In this document: piece after piece, positions 1 through 12,115 of the stretch
Layout of the letters: each line of letters starts with the position of its first letter
How positions within the stretch are numbered: position 1 is the first letter of the stretch
NCBI GenBank assembly: GCA_946807835.1
Contig: OX327690.1
Span: 14,480,501 to 14,544,500, forward strand
From: Ailanthus altissimus
Lineage: Eukaryota > Streptophyta > Magnoliopsida > Sapindales > Simaroubaceae
DNA length: 64,000 nt
Direction: 5' to 3'
Notes under the pieces: generated by a model
What the model saw: only the letters and a program-made list of their open reading frames with translations
Told to the model about the DNA's origin: nothing
The model's database searches: none
Translations under genes and position numbers: made by a program

Positions 1-190
1 TCTTCTTCCATCTTTTTTTTTTTTTAGTTTTATTATGTCCAAGTAATTTTTTTTTTACTAAGGTGAAAGGGTGAATCTCTTGGCAAGATAATAAGATATA
101 CTTAACTCTTATTCATGAATTTAATGTTTCATTCTTATATTAAGCAAATTTATATGTAATGTATTTATTTTGTTTGTAATATTAATACAT

Positions 191-380
191 TTTCTTGTAA
201 AGTGGTGTATCTTGATTTATTATAGACAATTTTTATAGTTGGTATAATAAATACTTGAAACCATTTACAAGATTTGGCATTGATACCATTTCTTGTAAAG
301 TGGGAGTCTTGATTTATTATAAACAAATATAAAAATTGGTATAATAAATAATTGAACTCATTTACAAGATTTGGTGTATA
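191..380. repeat. Tandem duplication of a ~98-bp imperfect palindrome
   Basis: Two adjacent copies start at about 191 and 289 with the same motif (TTTCTTGTAAAGTGG). Each ends near a CCATTTACAAGATTTGG-type segment. Within each copy the left arm (CTTGTAAA...TTTATTATA) pairs imperfectly with the right arm (TATAATAAAT...TTTACAAG), so each unit could fold as a long hairpin. No coding potential. It could be a duplicated MITE-like fragment or part of an LTR; the sequence alone does not decide. Confidence 0.7.
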
Positions 381-2090
381 ATAATTGAAAGAAATAAATA
401 ATAATTAATATATAAATTGTGATGAACTTTAATTATTATATCTTCTGATTGAAACCTCATTTGTGTGAGGATTCCAATTGAGTTATAAAAAGAATTGAAT
501 ATATTTATATTTCATATGCCAAGAGTGGATCCCCCTACCTTAGTTTTTATTTCAATTGGTTAATTGAATTATTATTTGTAAATATCTTATATTATTTTAA
601 TTATCTTTAAAGTATATATAGTTTGTAATTTTAATTCCTCTTCTCAGTGGATCGACCCCGTTCTCATCGAGTTGTTTATTATTTTGACAATCCTGCACTT
701 GGGAATAAACTCTTATATTCTAGACGTGTTAGTTACATAGCTGAAGGATGGTTTAAAGTAAATTCTTAAATTGTGTGAATATATTTTGGTGAGAAACTAT
801 TTTTTATTTTGTAATCTTTCTTATATTCTTAAAAAAAAAAAGCAAGACACCAAAAAAAAAAAAACAAAAACAAAAAAGTAAAAAAAAAAAAGAAAAAAAA
901 AACAAAAAAGAAGAAGAATCAATTTAGTTTAATAAATTTTTCATTCAATTTTAGAAAATAAATATTTTGTATGGCAGTTTTCTTACGAAGCTATATTTGT
1001 ATTATTCTCACAAGATAATTAAAGTCCTAAAACTAGTACATGTCAAGAATGATTGATTTTCCTATCTTTAGATCAATGTTAGTTTGTATGTCTGTCCTTA
1101 AAATTGACTTTTTCTTGAGTGCTTAACTGTTTTTCAAGTCCATGGGAGAAATCCTAATCTTTTAAACAATCATACATTTGTGAAGATATGGAGTTGAAGC
1201 TTTTACTTGGAGAAATTCTCAAGATTATATATGTTGAGGTTTGTGATAAAAAAGTTACAGCTTAGTTTGCACACACAAAATTTTGAAAGTTATAATTGAA
1301 AAAATCATAATAGCAATAGTGATCATGAACTGACTTTTTGTTTGAAATGCTTAGGTAGTTTTACATATTCTATTTACGCTTGAATTACTAGAGACTAGCA
1401 ATAAGCTGGTTAGGGGTTGTCAAAAACACATTAAAATATATATATTTGTTAAGAGATTTAGTCACCATTTAATATCACTAATTTTAGCCTTTTTTTCTAT
1501 TTTTACGCTTAAAATAAAGTGTTGTCCTTAAACTGTGATTAATGAATGTTATTTGCACAGGTTTAGGTAAAATAGATGTAACTCTCAATATAAAAATCAA
1601 AATGAATAAATTCTTGAATCTGGAGTAACATAACTCAATCTTATATAAACTTGAAGAATAGTTGAAATGCCAAATTCAACATTTTATGAGCCAAAATTAG
1701 GATACAATATAATTGGATTACAACTTCCATTCAGCTTGACTCACCTCATGTAACCATATTTCACAAAATATGTACCCAATTAGTATAATTCTTGAAGTTG
1801 TAAAATACTAACTCAATTATCAACAACTCTTATGTTGATGGTAAAGTTCAAATCAGCCGTTATCATGGATCCAATTGTATTGAAAAATGGTAAAAATGTT
1901 GTTGGCTAAAATCTGACCTATCTTTGGTATTTTATCCATATCTCATTGGATACTCATTCAAATTGAATGAACCTTGTGGCTATAAAAAGAAGAGATAAAA
2001 TGATACAACTTTCATGTCGGTCAAAAAGTCTACATCAATCATTTCCATTATCAAAATAGTGCTACAATTAGGTGAACAAGTAGTTGGCAT
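381..2090. other. AT-rich non-coding stretch with an LTR-end-like signature and an A-tract
   Basis: No ORF with recognisable similarity. Around 645-710 the segment GTGGATCGACCCCG followed by TTATTTTGACAATCCTGCACTTGGG resembles a motif common at the LTR/leader boundary of plant Ty3/gypsy elements of the Tat/Athila group. This suggests old retrotransposon debris. At 830-915 there is an A-rich low-complexity run. Nothing else supportable. Confidence 0.4.
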
Positions 2091-3060
2091 AAATTATTGA
2101 AGATTGAAGTCATACTAAATATGTTTTCATTCATTGCCTATATAAGGACACTCTTAGGAGGCTAAGGAAGGGTTTTTGAATGCTTTAAAATTCTTTCATA
2201 TAATTTTTCTTTATCATGTATTGTAAGGTAGGCTAGAGTTCTTGCCAAGGCTAGAGATGAATCTTTATATGTAATAAATTTACTTATATACTTTAATTCT
2301 TTATCAAGAGCTACAAATATTTGTAAGTTTGCTTATGTCTAAACTCTTATCTATTATTTTTTTAAAATCTAGAGGTTATAATTCTCATGTTTCATATATT
2401 TTCAGTAATGCTTTCTTTGTGTGATTCTTGTTAAATTATAATTATTACTGGTTACATTATTTTACATGTTAATCTTTTACTACAATATTGTCAGTCGATA
2501 TATTATCAATCTTAGATAACATGTAAAGACAATAATTGTTTGATATTCAAGTTGATCTCTTATTGTAATATTGTCAAAATAATATATTGTCGATCTTAGA
2601 TAACTTGTATAAATGAACATGATTTGTGTTAATATTTGTAAAGAGTTTAGTCATATTAAATACATATATGATCAAATGTGCCATATTTTACATATCTTCC
2701 AATTGATTATTTGTGATATGAAACTTTCAATTGAGTTATAAACATTAAATCAAAGTATAGAATAGATTTACGAAGCATAATTGTGATTCTCGGGGCTTTA
2801 CTTACATCATCATAAGACTTCTCCTTTAATTCATATACAATCCTATCATATCAATATAAACAAATTAGTTAATTTTCTCCTTTGTGACTTTTAATATTTT
2901 TATTTCACTAACATATTTTGCCAAAAGCTTTCTCGTGGGATCGATACCTCAATCTATACTGCGATAGCTGCATTACATTTTGAGTGTAAATAGTGACCCA
3001 ATCTTAAGCTTTAGGAACCTCAAAGGTGTCTAAATTATGGCCTAATCTATAACATGGTTC
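2091..3060 (+). repeat. Candidate degraded LTR/leader of the downstream gypsy element
   Basis: A TATA-like box (CCTATATAAGG) lies at about 2137-2147, followed by an AT-rich transcribed-leader-like stretch with many short T runs. At 2930-2990 there is a CTCGTGGGATCGATACC motif like that used near LTR ends of Tat/Athila-type elements. The gag remnant starts about 500 bp downstream, which fits a 5' LTR plus leader. No second LTR copy was aligned, so the boundaries are guesses. Confidence 0.35.
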
Positions 3061-3581
3061 GATTAGTATTCTAAAGCGACCAAAAATAGCTAATTCTACC
3101 AACTAATAGGTTCAACCAGGCCAATTGGGATAGATTTTCTGTTATGACTCGGCTGAAAATATGATTAACTTAGGAAACTGCACCAACCAGCTTAGCCGGT
3201 GCAAGGGCAAAATGGCCAGTCTCAATCAAGGCCAATATAGATTGCTTCCATAGAGACTAATTTACTAGTTGACTATTCAAGCAATGACATTGATAAGAAT
3301 ATGTTAGCTGAGGCGTTACTAACTATGGAGTCGACCTACAGACAATGGCTTGCCATCTTATAGAAAATCGTGCCTCTATAGTACCGATTTCTTGCTCTCT
3401 TTTCTTAAAGGATATAAGATTCTTGAATTCTTTTTATTTTCAGGTGAAGAAATCATAACCGTATTCGAGCATGTATTAAGGTTCACAGTGCAATATGGTG
3501 AAGCCAGTTCATTTGCATTTTGGAAATTGAGGCTGTTCGGCAACTCATTGACTATCATTTGAATTTACCTAGTATACAAAT

Positions 3582-3887
3582 TTGATGCTAGAGTTGATTG
3601 CTAGTTGGGAACAAATGAAGGACAAGTTTCATGTCGAATTTTATAGACCACCTTTAGAGGTAACACTGGCCGACCTAGCTAGAGTAATACATATGCCTAG
3701 CAAATCGATGCCGAAGTACATTAGTAGATTTAAAACATTTCAAAAATGGTGTCAAATTCAAATCATTAAGTTTAATTGCATCCCTATAGTGGTACGTGGA
3801 ATGTCCTTTGCCATGAGAGAAAACTTTGAAGGGTACCAGTTTAAAGACTTATATGAATTAGCTATTAGAACAGCCAACTATGAGTGA
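3582..3887 (+). pseudogene. Gypsy gag (retrotransposon gag domain) fragment
   Basis: The 101-residue reading contains the core of the plant retrotransposon gag domain: SWEQMKDKFHVEFYRPP at its start, then LADLARVIHMPSKSMPKYISRFK, and LYELAIRTANYE at the end. These are the conserved helices of capsid-like gag that package element RNA. It ends at a stop at 3885-3887. The upstream 70-residue reading (3350-3562) ends in HFEIEAVRQL-like wording in another frame and is probably the preceding part of the same gag. Nucleocapsid sequence downstream is broken and no clear zinc knuckle is seen. Confidence 0.85.
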
Positions 3888-4739
3888 CTTTTGATGGAGA
3901 ATGATCAAAAGAGGGCATCCTCCAAAAGGATTTATTATAAGAGCTAGCTTGAGATAGTTGTAATTTAAGACAGAATCAGAAGAAGGCATCTTCTATAATA
4001 GGTATCAATATCATCATTTCGTTTACAAAGAGGAATATTTTAAGAGAAGATTCATCGGCTAGAATTTGGGCCTCGGACAAGCTGAGAATTAAAATCTAAG
4101 TGGCCAACTCTGTCACGGAGGCTACCAAAAAGTAAAGAGTAGTCATAAAAGAGACTACCTTATATGATCAGCCAACCTCCAAGAAGGCATACTTAGTTTG
4201 TCATTTATGCCAAACCACATTTGAGAAGGTCTAAGGTGAATCCAAGATGAAGGTGATTTTTCATCAACCTACCAGGACGTTCAAGTCCAAGGCTAACAAG
4301 ATTGACCAATGAGAGGTTAAAGTCCTAAAATCGAGCATTTTTGATCGCTCAGCAATTGAACTTACTCGAAATCAAAGCCAATAAAGACTCAAAAAAAGAA
4401 AATGCAAAGGCATGAATAGCTTAAATTCTTAGAGCACACTATCAAGATTGTGGGCGATGATCAATAAGTTGAGGCAAACTTGGCTAAGAAAAATAGCCTC
4501 CACAAACAACTCTATAGAAATAAAGCATCAGAAAGTTACCATCAACTAGGCCGATCACCAAGGATTGTAAACCTCAGAGGAAAGTATGGGTACCGGTCAT
4601 CAAGAGCAAGGCCGACCAAGAAAATCAAGCCAACCAAAGGGTAACTTAGTGGGAAGACATTCAAAGGGAGGCTATAAACATGGTTGTCCCGTTGGCCGAA
4701 TTATTCCAATGAAGGCCTGGTCAGGCTTTAACCTTAGAT

Positions 4740-5060
4740 AAGGATATGGTAGAAGTATATAATGTCACAAAGGACGTGTTAGAGGAATCGACATTACTTA
4801 CCCTTTCTCATCCAACTAAAGACATGACTTAGCACATTCAACCTCTTTATGTCAAGGCTAATTTTAATAGGTTTCCTTGTGAAATAATCCTTATTGATAA
4901 TGGGTCTGGTGTCAATATTCTGCCTTTATAGATGCTGAGAAAGATTGAGATAAATAAGGGCGACCCAGAGCCATCAGAGGTGATTTTCACTGATTTCGCT
5001 AGACACGAAACCTCAGCCGATTGGATTTATATCATTGAAGATTAAGATCAATCGCTTTGA
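4740..5060 (+). pseudogene. Gypsy aspartic protease fragment
   Basis: In frame, the sequence reads LYVKANFNRFPCEIILIDNG followed by SGVNILPL. This is the retropepsin-like active-site region of plant gypsy polyproteins. The catalytic aspartate lies in IDNGSG, where this family has DNGSA-type wording. Just before it, HPTKDMT is followed by a stop, and a further stop interrupts the segment after NILPL. The domain would cleave the Gag-Pol polyprotein in particles; this copy cannot. Confidence 0.75.
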
Positions 5061-5619
5061 AAGAGAGAAACCATTCTAGTATGCACCAGATGATCTTTAG
5101 ATAACAACCAAGCAGACCAGTTTGAGAAAATCCATGCTGGCCTAAAACGTTTTGAAGGCAATGAACAAATGGCATCAACTTCTTTATATGATCCTTATGT
5201 CACAACCATAATCCTCAAAAGGGATAATGCTAACCAATACCTAAGACATACAACTAGACTAATGATCAATGAAAAAATCAAGTCTTGAAAAAATAACTTA
5301 CTTGACCTACAACAGTTAAATAAGGCTGACTTTGTTTATTTTTTCGATGAATAGACAAGGAACATACATGGCAGCATCAACCAAATGCATATATAAAGAT
5401 GAAAGATAAGGCCCTTAAATCTGTCATGAACTAAAACTTGCGCTACCCAAGCTAGACAACTATAACCTTCAGGCTCAGAGCCGACTTAAAGAAATTAATA
5501 TAAGTACAAATGTTGAACCGAGCTCAATTTATGTTAGTGAACACTTAGACCTAGCTTATAAAACAAAGCTGGTAGAGATTTTAAGGGAGCTAAAAAATTA
5601 TTTTGCATGGGAGCATACA

Positions 5620-6406
5620 GAAATGTTTAGTTTGAGTCGTGATTTGGTTTAGCATAACCTTCCAATCAAAGAAGGATTTCAGCCATACAAGCAACATATG
5701 TAAAGAATGTTAAGAGAAGTCAAAGAAAAAAATTACAGATGAAATCAAAAGACTTCTCTAACCTAGTTTTATTAGGTCAGCTAACTACATAGAATGGCTG
5801 TCCAATGTTGTTCCTGTCATCAAGAAGAACGGTAAACTACGACTTTGTATCAACTTTAGAAATTTGAATATGGCAACTCCCAAAGACATGTATCCTATGC
5901 CTATAGTCGATATGTTGGTTAATTCAGCTACATGCCATGAGATCACGAGTTTCCTCGTAGGCACTCTAAATATAATCATTTATTCATCAAGAGGTCAAAC
6001 ATCAGCAAGACGACATTCCAATGCCCTGGAGCGATCAGAACATATGAGTGGGTTGTGATGTTGTTCAATTTACAAAAATGCTGGAGCAATATATCAATGG
6101 GCAATGAACGTTATATTTTATAATATGATAGGTCAATTAATAGAAGTATATATCAATGATGTTATGATCAAGTCAAATTCCAGTGAAAAGCACTTAGCCA
6201 ACTTGCGAACGGTATGTCAAAGAAAGCAGTTCAATCAATTAAAAATGAACACATTTAAGTGTGCATTTAGAGTTTTGACCGACAACTCTCTTGGATTCTT
6301 GACACATCAGCAAGAGGTGGAAGTAGACCAGAATAAGTCCAAAGCACTAATAGAAGCATCAGCACTAAGAACCAAGAAAGAATTGCAACAATTAATTGCA
6401 AAATAA
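5620..6406 (+). pseudogene. Gypsy reverse transcriptase, broken
   Basis: Three frames carry consecutive RT motifs. Near 5830-5935 the reading KLRLCINFRNLNMATPKDMY with PMPIVDMLV matches the plant RT region that starts the polymerase fold. Near 6104-6406 the reading includes GQLIEVYINDVMIKS, the catalytic YxDD segment, then CAFRV and LGFLTHQQEVEVDQNK. The catalytic motif reads YIND where the family has YIDD, so one metal-binding aspartate is lost. Several stops and at least two frameshifts lie between the blocks. Would have copied element RNA into DNA. Confidence 0.85.
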
Positions 6407-6409
6407 ACT

Positions 6410-7480
6410 TTTTAAGGTGATTTATTTTGAACTCTGTTAGTCAACGTTATTATTGGTCGCCCTTATTAAAATTAGAAGATGGTAAAGACCTCAAATGGAT
6501 GATGCATTACCAATAAGTCTTTGATGAGATAAAATGTACCTCACAAAGCCACTAGTTATGATGCCGCCCAAGCCTCAGTTACCATTGATTCTCTATATCT
6601 CAATAGTAGAGAAGTAGATTAGAAGCATGCTAGCACAAGAGCACCATAACGTGGAGAAATATGTTTACTACCTTAGTTGAGTCTCAAACAATGCTAAAAC
6701 GATGTATACCATGATCGAGAAGTAATGTCTTACCTTTTACTTCTCATGCACAAAACTCAGGTATTACTTACTGCCTACAACTGTGTATGTGATAAGCCAG
6801 ACGAATATCATAACATATCTCTTATCAAAGCTATTTTAATGCTATCAGAGTTTAACCTTAAATACATTCCTTAGAAAGTAGTCAATGGCCAAGCCTTAAT
6901 CGACTTCTTGGCAGATCACCCTTCACTATACTCAATTGATGCTGATTTTGAAATCGAACATGTCAATAGTTTGAATTGGAAACTTTGATTCAATAGGTCC
7001 AAAACAAACCAAGCAACATGAGCCAATATCGTCTTAGTTTCTCCTTATGGTCTGAAAACAAAAATATCTTTTATGTTGGATTTTACATATAACAATAATC
7101 ATGTCTAGTATAAAGCGCTCATTATTGGCCTCGTAATACTTTTAGAAATAGGAATACAAGACATTAAAGTGCAAAGTAATTCATTACTTATTGTCAAACA
7201 AGTTACGACGAAGTACAGTTGAGAAGCCAACTTATTGGTTCTATACTATAACAAAACTTAGCACATCCTCAAAGGGTTCTAGTCTACCTTTATCGTATAT
7301 CAACAAGACTGAATAATTTAGAAGCCAATGGTCTAGCTTAGAGGGTATCAGGTTTTAAAAAGCCAATAGAAAAAATGCCTCTAATCTATCAGCTCCACTC
7401 GTGTTTATTCAATATTGAATTATCAACACAGCAGTAGCCGATCTTATATATTGACTTAAGAAAATATTGAAGGAAAGAGT
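6410..7480 (+). pseudogene. Gypsy RNase H region, heavily decayed
   Basis: This stretch lies between RT and integrase and is expected to hold RNase H. Short readings such as KYVYYLS and EQHLVN-type wording near 6640-6700, and an ISH-like segment near 6780-6900 with LLSEFNLKYIP and ALIDFLADHP, match the RNase H to tether region of gypsy elements. It is full of stops and frame changes. Assignment rests mainly on position and on the ADHP wording. Confidence 0.6.
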
Positions 7481-7729
7481 TGGTCAACTATATGAAGTGT
7501 CCTGACGAAAATACAGAGTAATGAGTAAAGATCATGGCACCAAAATTTAAACTTTTTAAAGGAGTATTATTCAAAAAAGGACCTTTGGGAGAACTGTAAA
7601 GATGCATTGGCCTCAAAGAAAGTATATTGGTTATGATCGAGTCATATAAAGGATTGGTAAGGGCTCATCTAAGTGGTCAATTAATAAAGAAAGTAATCCT
7701 CAAGAATGGTTTCTAGTAGCCGACTATTG

Positions 7730-8747
7730 AGCGAGATTGTCATAATTATGCCAAAGGCTATAAATAATGCCAGAAGCACGACCTAATCTAAATTGTCCCT
7801 GTAGAAGAGATGCATATAGTTATAATGTCCCGGCCATTTAAAGGATAGACGATGGACATAATAGGTAAAATCAACCCATATTCTTCAAAGCAACATGCTT
7901 TCATCTCTTAGTGGCGACCGACTATTTGAATAAGTGGGTCAAAGTCGTACCATTAAAAATAGTCACTCAACAATTGGTCATAATGTTCATTAAAGAGAAT
8001 ACCATATTTAGACATGGCCTTCTAGAGTCTATCAAAACTGATTAGGGAACAGTCTTCACTAGAGAAGAAATGGTCAATTTTTCAAAAGAATCGGCATCAA
8101 GCTAATCCATAGTACTTTCTACCATGCCTAGTCAAATTGGAAAGCTGAATCAACCAATAAGTTGATCATTCAAGGGTTAAAGAAAGCAATCAAAGACAAT
8201 CTTGGAGCTTGGCATGGGAAACTGTAAGAAGTATTTGGGTGAACAGAGTTAGCTCGAAAATGGCTACGGGAACATCTCTTTACCATTTGGTTTATGGCCA
8301 TAAAGCCATGGTTCTAATAGAGCACTCAATCAATTCCACAAGAAGGCAATTTCAAGAGGAAATAAACACTAAACAATATCAAGATGCCATGGCAAAAAAG
8401 ATGGACAGAATAGATAAAGATCGCCTTAAAGCTTTAAACCGACTTAAAGTGCAAAAAAAGAGGGTAGAAAGAGCCTATAACAAGAAAGTCAAGTTCAAGT
8501 CATTTAAGATGAGCGACTTAGTATGGAAAGCCGTCCTCCTAATAGGCTAAAAAAAATATGTTTTGAAAAAATTAGTTTGAATTGGAAAAGACCCTTCAAG
8601 ATCGCCAAAATCATTAGCAATGTGGCATATCTACTAAGCGATCTAGAAGGAGTCAAACATCTAAGGGCAATCAACAATAAATACCTCAAGTCTTATGAAT
8701 TGACCGCATGGAAAGGGATTGACAAAATAATATTTCAGACCTATTAA
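7730..8747 (+). pseudogene. Gypsy integrase core and C-terminal domain, broken
   Basis: Near 7905-8060 the reading VATDYLNKWVKVVPLK, then IFRHGLLESIKTD, is the DDE integrase core with its first two aspartates. From 8209 an intact 113-residue stretch carries MATGTSLYHLVYGHKAMVL and the basic tail QKKRVERAYNKKVKF ending in SDLVWKAVLLIG, typical of the gypsy integrase C-terminus. A frameshift at about 8540 continues as NWKRPFKIAKI and LRAINNKYLKSY, the last residues before the polyprotein stop at 8745. The zinc-binding N-terminus (before 7900) is only faintly visible. Confidence 0.85.
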
Positions 8748-9194
8748 TAAAATAGTCAACTAATGCAAAATCGATAGTTAATTGGTTAAGATTTCAATTC
8801 TAATAGGCTAAATGCGATCAAATTTGTACTTGTCCATTTCATCAAAGAAAACTTGATAGTTATTCAGATAAGACTTTAATTCTGATCGATTAAAAATTTA
8901 AAGCCGATTACGGATGTATTATTAATCCATATCAATGAATTATTGATTATTATTTCAATTTAAATTTGAAATATGCTATGGCTGATCAAGTTTACAAGGT
9001 TTATCAAAGTTATATTCATGGCCTTTATGAAGTTGATTTGATCTTTCTTTGGACTTTGAATTTATTGATCAAAATAAAGATTCAAAGTCGATTTATAACA
9101 AACAAGTGACACAAGATAACAAAATTTGTATTTCATTAATAAAGATTGTTTACAAGCCTTATAAGGCTAATGTAAATTTATAATTAATTAAGGG

Positions 9195-9900
9195 AAGACA
9201 GAAAATTGAAAACCAGAGAATCTATAATCTTCACTTTCACCTTAGCCATGGGGACCATCTCATTCTTGAGCTTAAGGTCCTTCTTCAATGCTACCCTTTT
9301 GGGGTGATTGTTTAGGACCTACTGCCCCAAGCTCTAAGATTTCAGAGTGTGTTCATCATTTACAACCTTAATCATGACGAGCTCTACCTTCAATACCTCG
9401 ATCATCTCTTTAGCATTTCTGCTTTAGATGCCCAATTCCCTCACTTCAGCCATCAATTGAACCTCTAGGCAATCCAAAGCTTCCTTCTCCTCAACTTCTT
9501 TTTGGTCTCTTTGATTACATTTATGACCATTTGCTTCTTTTTTGCCAGACTTGTAAAAGAGGCTATAAATTAATCTATTTTTATCTTCAAACTGATCGAC
9601 ATTACATCACCCATGGCATAATTAAACAAGAAATTGAGCTTATTGTCAATATCTAGTACTTTACGATTATAAAAAAGCAAGTCAACCATCTGGCTATTCA
9701 TTTCCTTCAATCGATAGATTATTTCCATCACTTCAGATTACACTTCAAAGACAGTAGAAGTTAATTCTTGTTGAGGAGAATGATTGTCTAGTTTTTCACT
9801 TTCGTCAGATGATTCTTGAAGGAGCATAGAGAGTACATCAATGGTCGAAGTAGCTTCAGCTAGCTGTGAAGGCATTTTATCAGATGGCTTACCCAATGGG
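9195..9900 (-). pseudogene. Broken antisense coiled-coil ORF downstream of gypsy pol
   Basis: Read on the minus strand, the segment gives long charged stretches with few stops: LAEATSTIDVLSMLLQESSD, then VMEIIYRLKEMNSQMVDLLF, then AKKKQMVINVIKETKKKLRR, then a frameshift to EALDCLEVQLMAEVRELGI and AKEMIEVLKVELVMIKVVND. Composition and spacing of hydrophobic residues look like coiled coil. At least four stops and one frameshift break it. Some Tat-lineage Ty3/gypsy elements carry an extra ORF between pol and the 3' LTR in antisense orientation; position and strand fit that. Function unknown. Confidence 0.6.
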
Positions 9901-10034
9901 ACTTACCTTAGAGGGAAGAATTGGGTTGGCTCTTCAAAATGTGCATGTGGGGTCATTTCTTCAACATTTTCTACACTTATAATAGGTCTAAGAGTCTTAT
10001 CAACAGGCTTATAGAAGTTGTAGTATGTGTCTTC

Positions 10035-10157
10035 GATGTAATATTTCTATATTTTAAAATTGAGTACAAGTATACACTATCGTATACAAGTAATAAAGGG
10101 ACAAAAAAATTGGATGTCGAACCCACTGGGGTAATATCTTCTTTTTAACCAAGTACT
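10035..10157. repeat. Direct repeat copy 1 (LTR-like), paired with 12000-12115
   Basis: Shares, with few changes, the segment beginning GATGTAATATTTCTATAT and ending CTTTTTAACCAAGTACTAAAA with 12000-12115. The core GTCGAACCCAC, read on the other strand as GTGGGTTCGAC, is a motif common near LTR ends of several plant retrotransposon lineages. This suggests two copies of the same minus-strand LTR end. Confidence 0.75.
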
Positions 10158-11999
10158 AAAACTATGTCTTTCTAGTAATTATTTAGAAAAATAAAAATCT
10201 AAGAATGAATTTAGAAATTATAAAAATAAAGACATAATGTAAAGAGATTGAAAGATAGCAATATAGAGAAAACCTAAGGTTAATACTATCCCTCAATATG
10301 CTTTCTAAGGATTAATCTCTAATATTTAATTCTCTTAGTTTTTTTATTATTGATCAAGACACTAATGTATTCACAAGCCTCTCCCAAGGTCAAACAAGTA
10401 TACCTTTATTTACCAAATATCTATATTCTTATGGTACTTGTAATAAATTAAGATTCATTAAGATTAAGTCTTATTTATCAACATACCAATTAGGTATATT
10501 CCCATCCTAATTTTAAACTTGCATATGCAACATTGAATGTTACTCCACAATCATGCATCAAATTACCTAGGTATAAATATAATGATTCCTTTTCTGAGAA
10601 CAAGTAATTTGAATAATAAAAAACTAAGTTTATTAAATATTAGAAAGATATGGCAATTAAGCACCCATATTGAGTTCTAGTAGTAACTCTAGAAAGAAAA
10701 TTTAGTTTATGGCTACAAAAAAATAGTGGCAAAAATAATAAGAAATCATGATACAATCAATAGCAAATTGATATAGACGTCGAATTAGTCTAGATTGCAC
10801 TGCCTACAAAACTCTTGATGCAGAAGGACGCCTTGAATTTCTCTATACGAATGCTTCAATTATACTCCAATTGCTCTCTAAGACTTGTGTTGTGTGTTCT
10901 TGATGTTCTTGGATGATCTCCAACGGCTAGGAATGATTAGCCTTTTATAGAGATTGATATGAGCTTGAAATCTCTAATTCTTATCGAGTTAGGAATCACA
11001 TTGTCACTAAGGTGGTATCATGTTGTCGTTGGGGCGTTGTGTATAAAAGGTCATATCGTTGGAGTGCGGGCATCACTGGTGCGGCATGTTGCTAACGCTG
11101 GGGCGGTGGATTGCGACTTAAACAGGTATTTTTTCTGATCTTTTTATTTTAATCACTATTCTAGCGTTGGGGCGACAGGTCCATATTTTAAAAAGTTTGT
11201 AATTTAATCCCTATTTTTGCACATAAATAGCCATTTATCTTTGTAAAATAATAAAATATTAAGATAAAAACATAAAAAAATAAATGACAAATATGCCCTT
11301 ATCAAATTCCCCTAAACTTAAAAACTTGCTTAGTCTTAAGCAATAAAATAAAAATCAAGGGAGAAATAAATGATTATACTTGACTCAAATAACAAACAAA
11401 GAAAATAAAATGAAATATACTTAGGTTTGTAAGATGATCACCATATTTGTCTCAAAAACTGTTTAAATGAGACAAATCCAAAGGTAAATAAATAACAATT
11501 AAAAATTTTAATTATCTTTATTTAGTCCCTCATTCTTCCTCAAAAGATAATTACAGTGTGTGTGTGTGTGCAAGTAGTAAGCAATAGCCAAAACCATAGT
11601 TTGATTTACTTTATACTTTAGTTTGTACATAAAAAATGATGTCTCGACATTTGATTTGTATAATGACACTTCTACAGGCTTATCTTTTATATCGCTCTCC
11701 ACTAATGTACAAAATCACACGTCTATGGATCTATTTAGGACTTTTCTTAGCTTGTAACGTAAAGTTAGGGTCAAGGTGGGATAAAAGGATAAATAATTTA
11801 GGTTAAGTCATGCCATGAACACTTAGACTTTACCTAGAAACCTCTTGATATTTCTTTTCCTTGTATTATCTCTTCCCCCAAACTTATTGTTTTTCCCATC
11901 TTTCTTTTCAACCTTTATTTTTCAAAAAATTTCTTCTTTTTCTTAAGTTAGAGGTATTTTTATTCTTTTCCTAGAAAAACTTGATGTAATAGTTCTATA
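10158..11999. other. LTR-like non-coding DNA between the two direct repeats
   Basis: No recognisable coding sequence. It holds a GC-rich island at about 11015-11175 with repeated (G)CGTTGGGGCG / ACGCTGGGGCGG motifs, a (GT)n microsatellite at about 11557-11572, and a CCCCTAAACTTAAAAACTTGC segment at 11310-11335 of the sort often found in long plant LTRs. Probably a minus-strand LTR about 1.9 kb long whose end is duplicated at 12.0 kb. Confidence 0.4.
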
Positions 12000-12115
12000 T
12001 CTTAAAATTGAGTGCAAGTATATATTATCGTATGAAAGTAATAAAGGGACAAAAGAGTCAGATGTCGAACCCACATGGATAACATCTTCTTTTTAACCAA
12101 GTACTAAAATTATAT
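12000..12115. repeat. Direct repeat copy 2, paired with 10035-10157
   Basis: Near-identical to the copy 1.96 kb to the left, including AATAAAGGGACAAAA, GTCGAACCCAC and CTTTTTAACCAAGTACTAAAA. Either the second LTR of a reduced element or a partial duplication. Confidence 0.75.

Larger units (their letters stand above)
3061..9194 (+). mobile_element. Degenerate Ty3/gypsy (Tat-like) retrotransposon, internal region
   Basis: Fragments of all expected domains lie in the order gag, protease, reverse transcriptase, RNase H, integrase on the plus strand. Integrase after RT/RNase H is the Ty3/gypsy order. Wording of the protease (IQPLYVKANFNRFPC), the integrase C-terminus and the presence of an antisense ORF downstream fit the Tat lineage of non-chromodomain plant elements. 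Stop codons and frameshifts occur in every domain, so it is an old, inactive copy. Flanking LTRs were not delimited. From 8748 to 9194 the sequence is AT-rich and non-coding. Confidence 0.85.

Noticed and set aside
3376..3558. Minus-strand ORF opposite the gag remnant
   Set aside because: Shadow of the plus-strand gag reading; no family resemblance.
11557..11572. GT microsatellite (also 33330-33343 CA, 47980-47993 GT, TA runs near 22740 and 39990)
   Set aside because: Ordinary short simple repeats, not informative for function.
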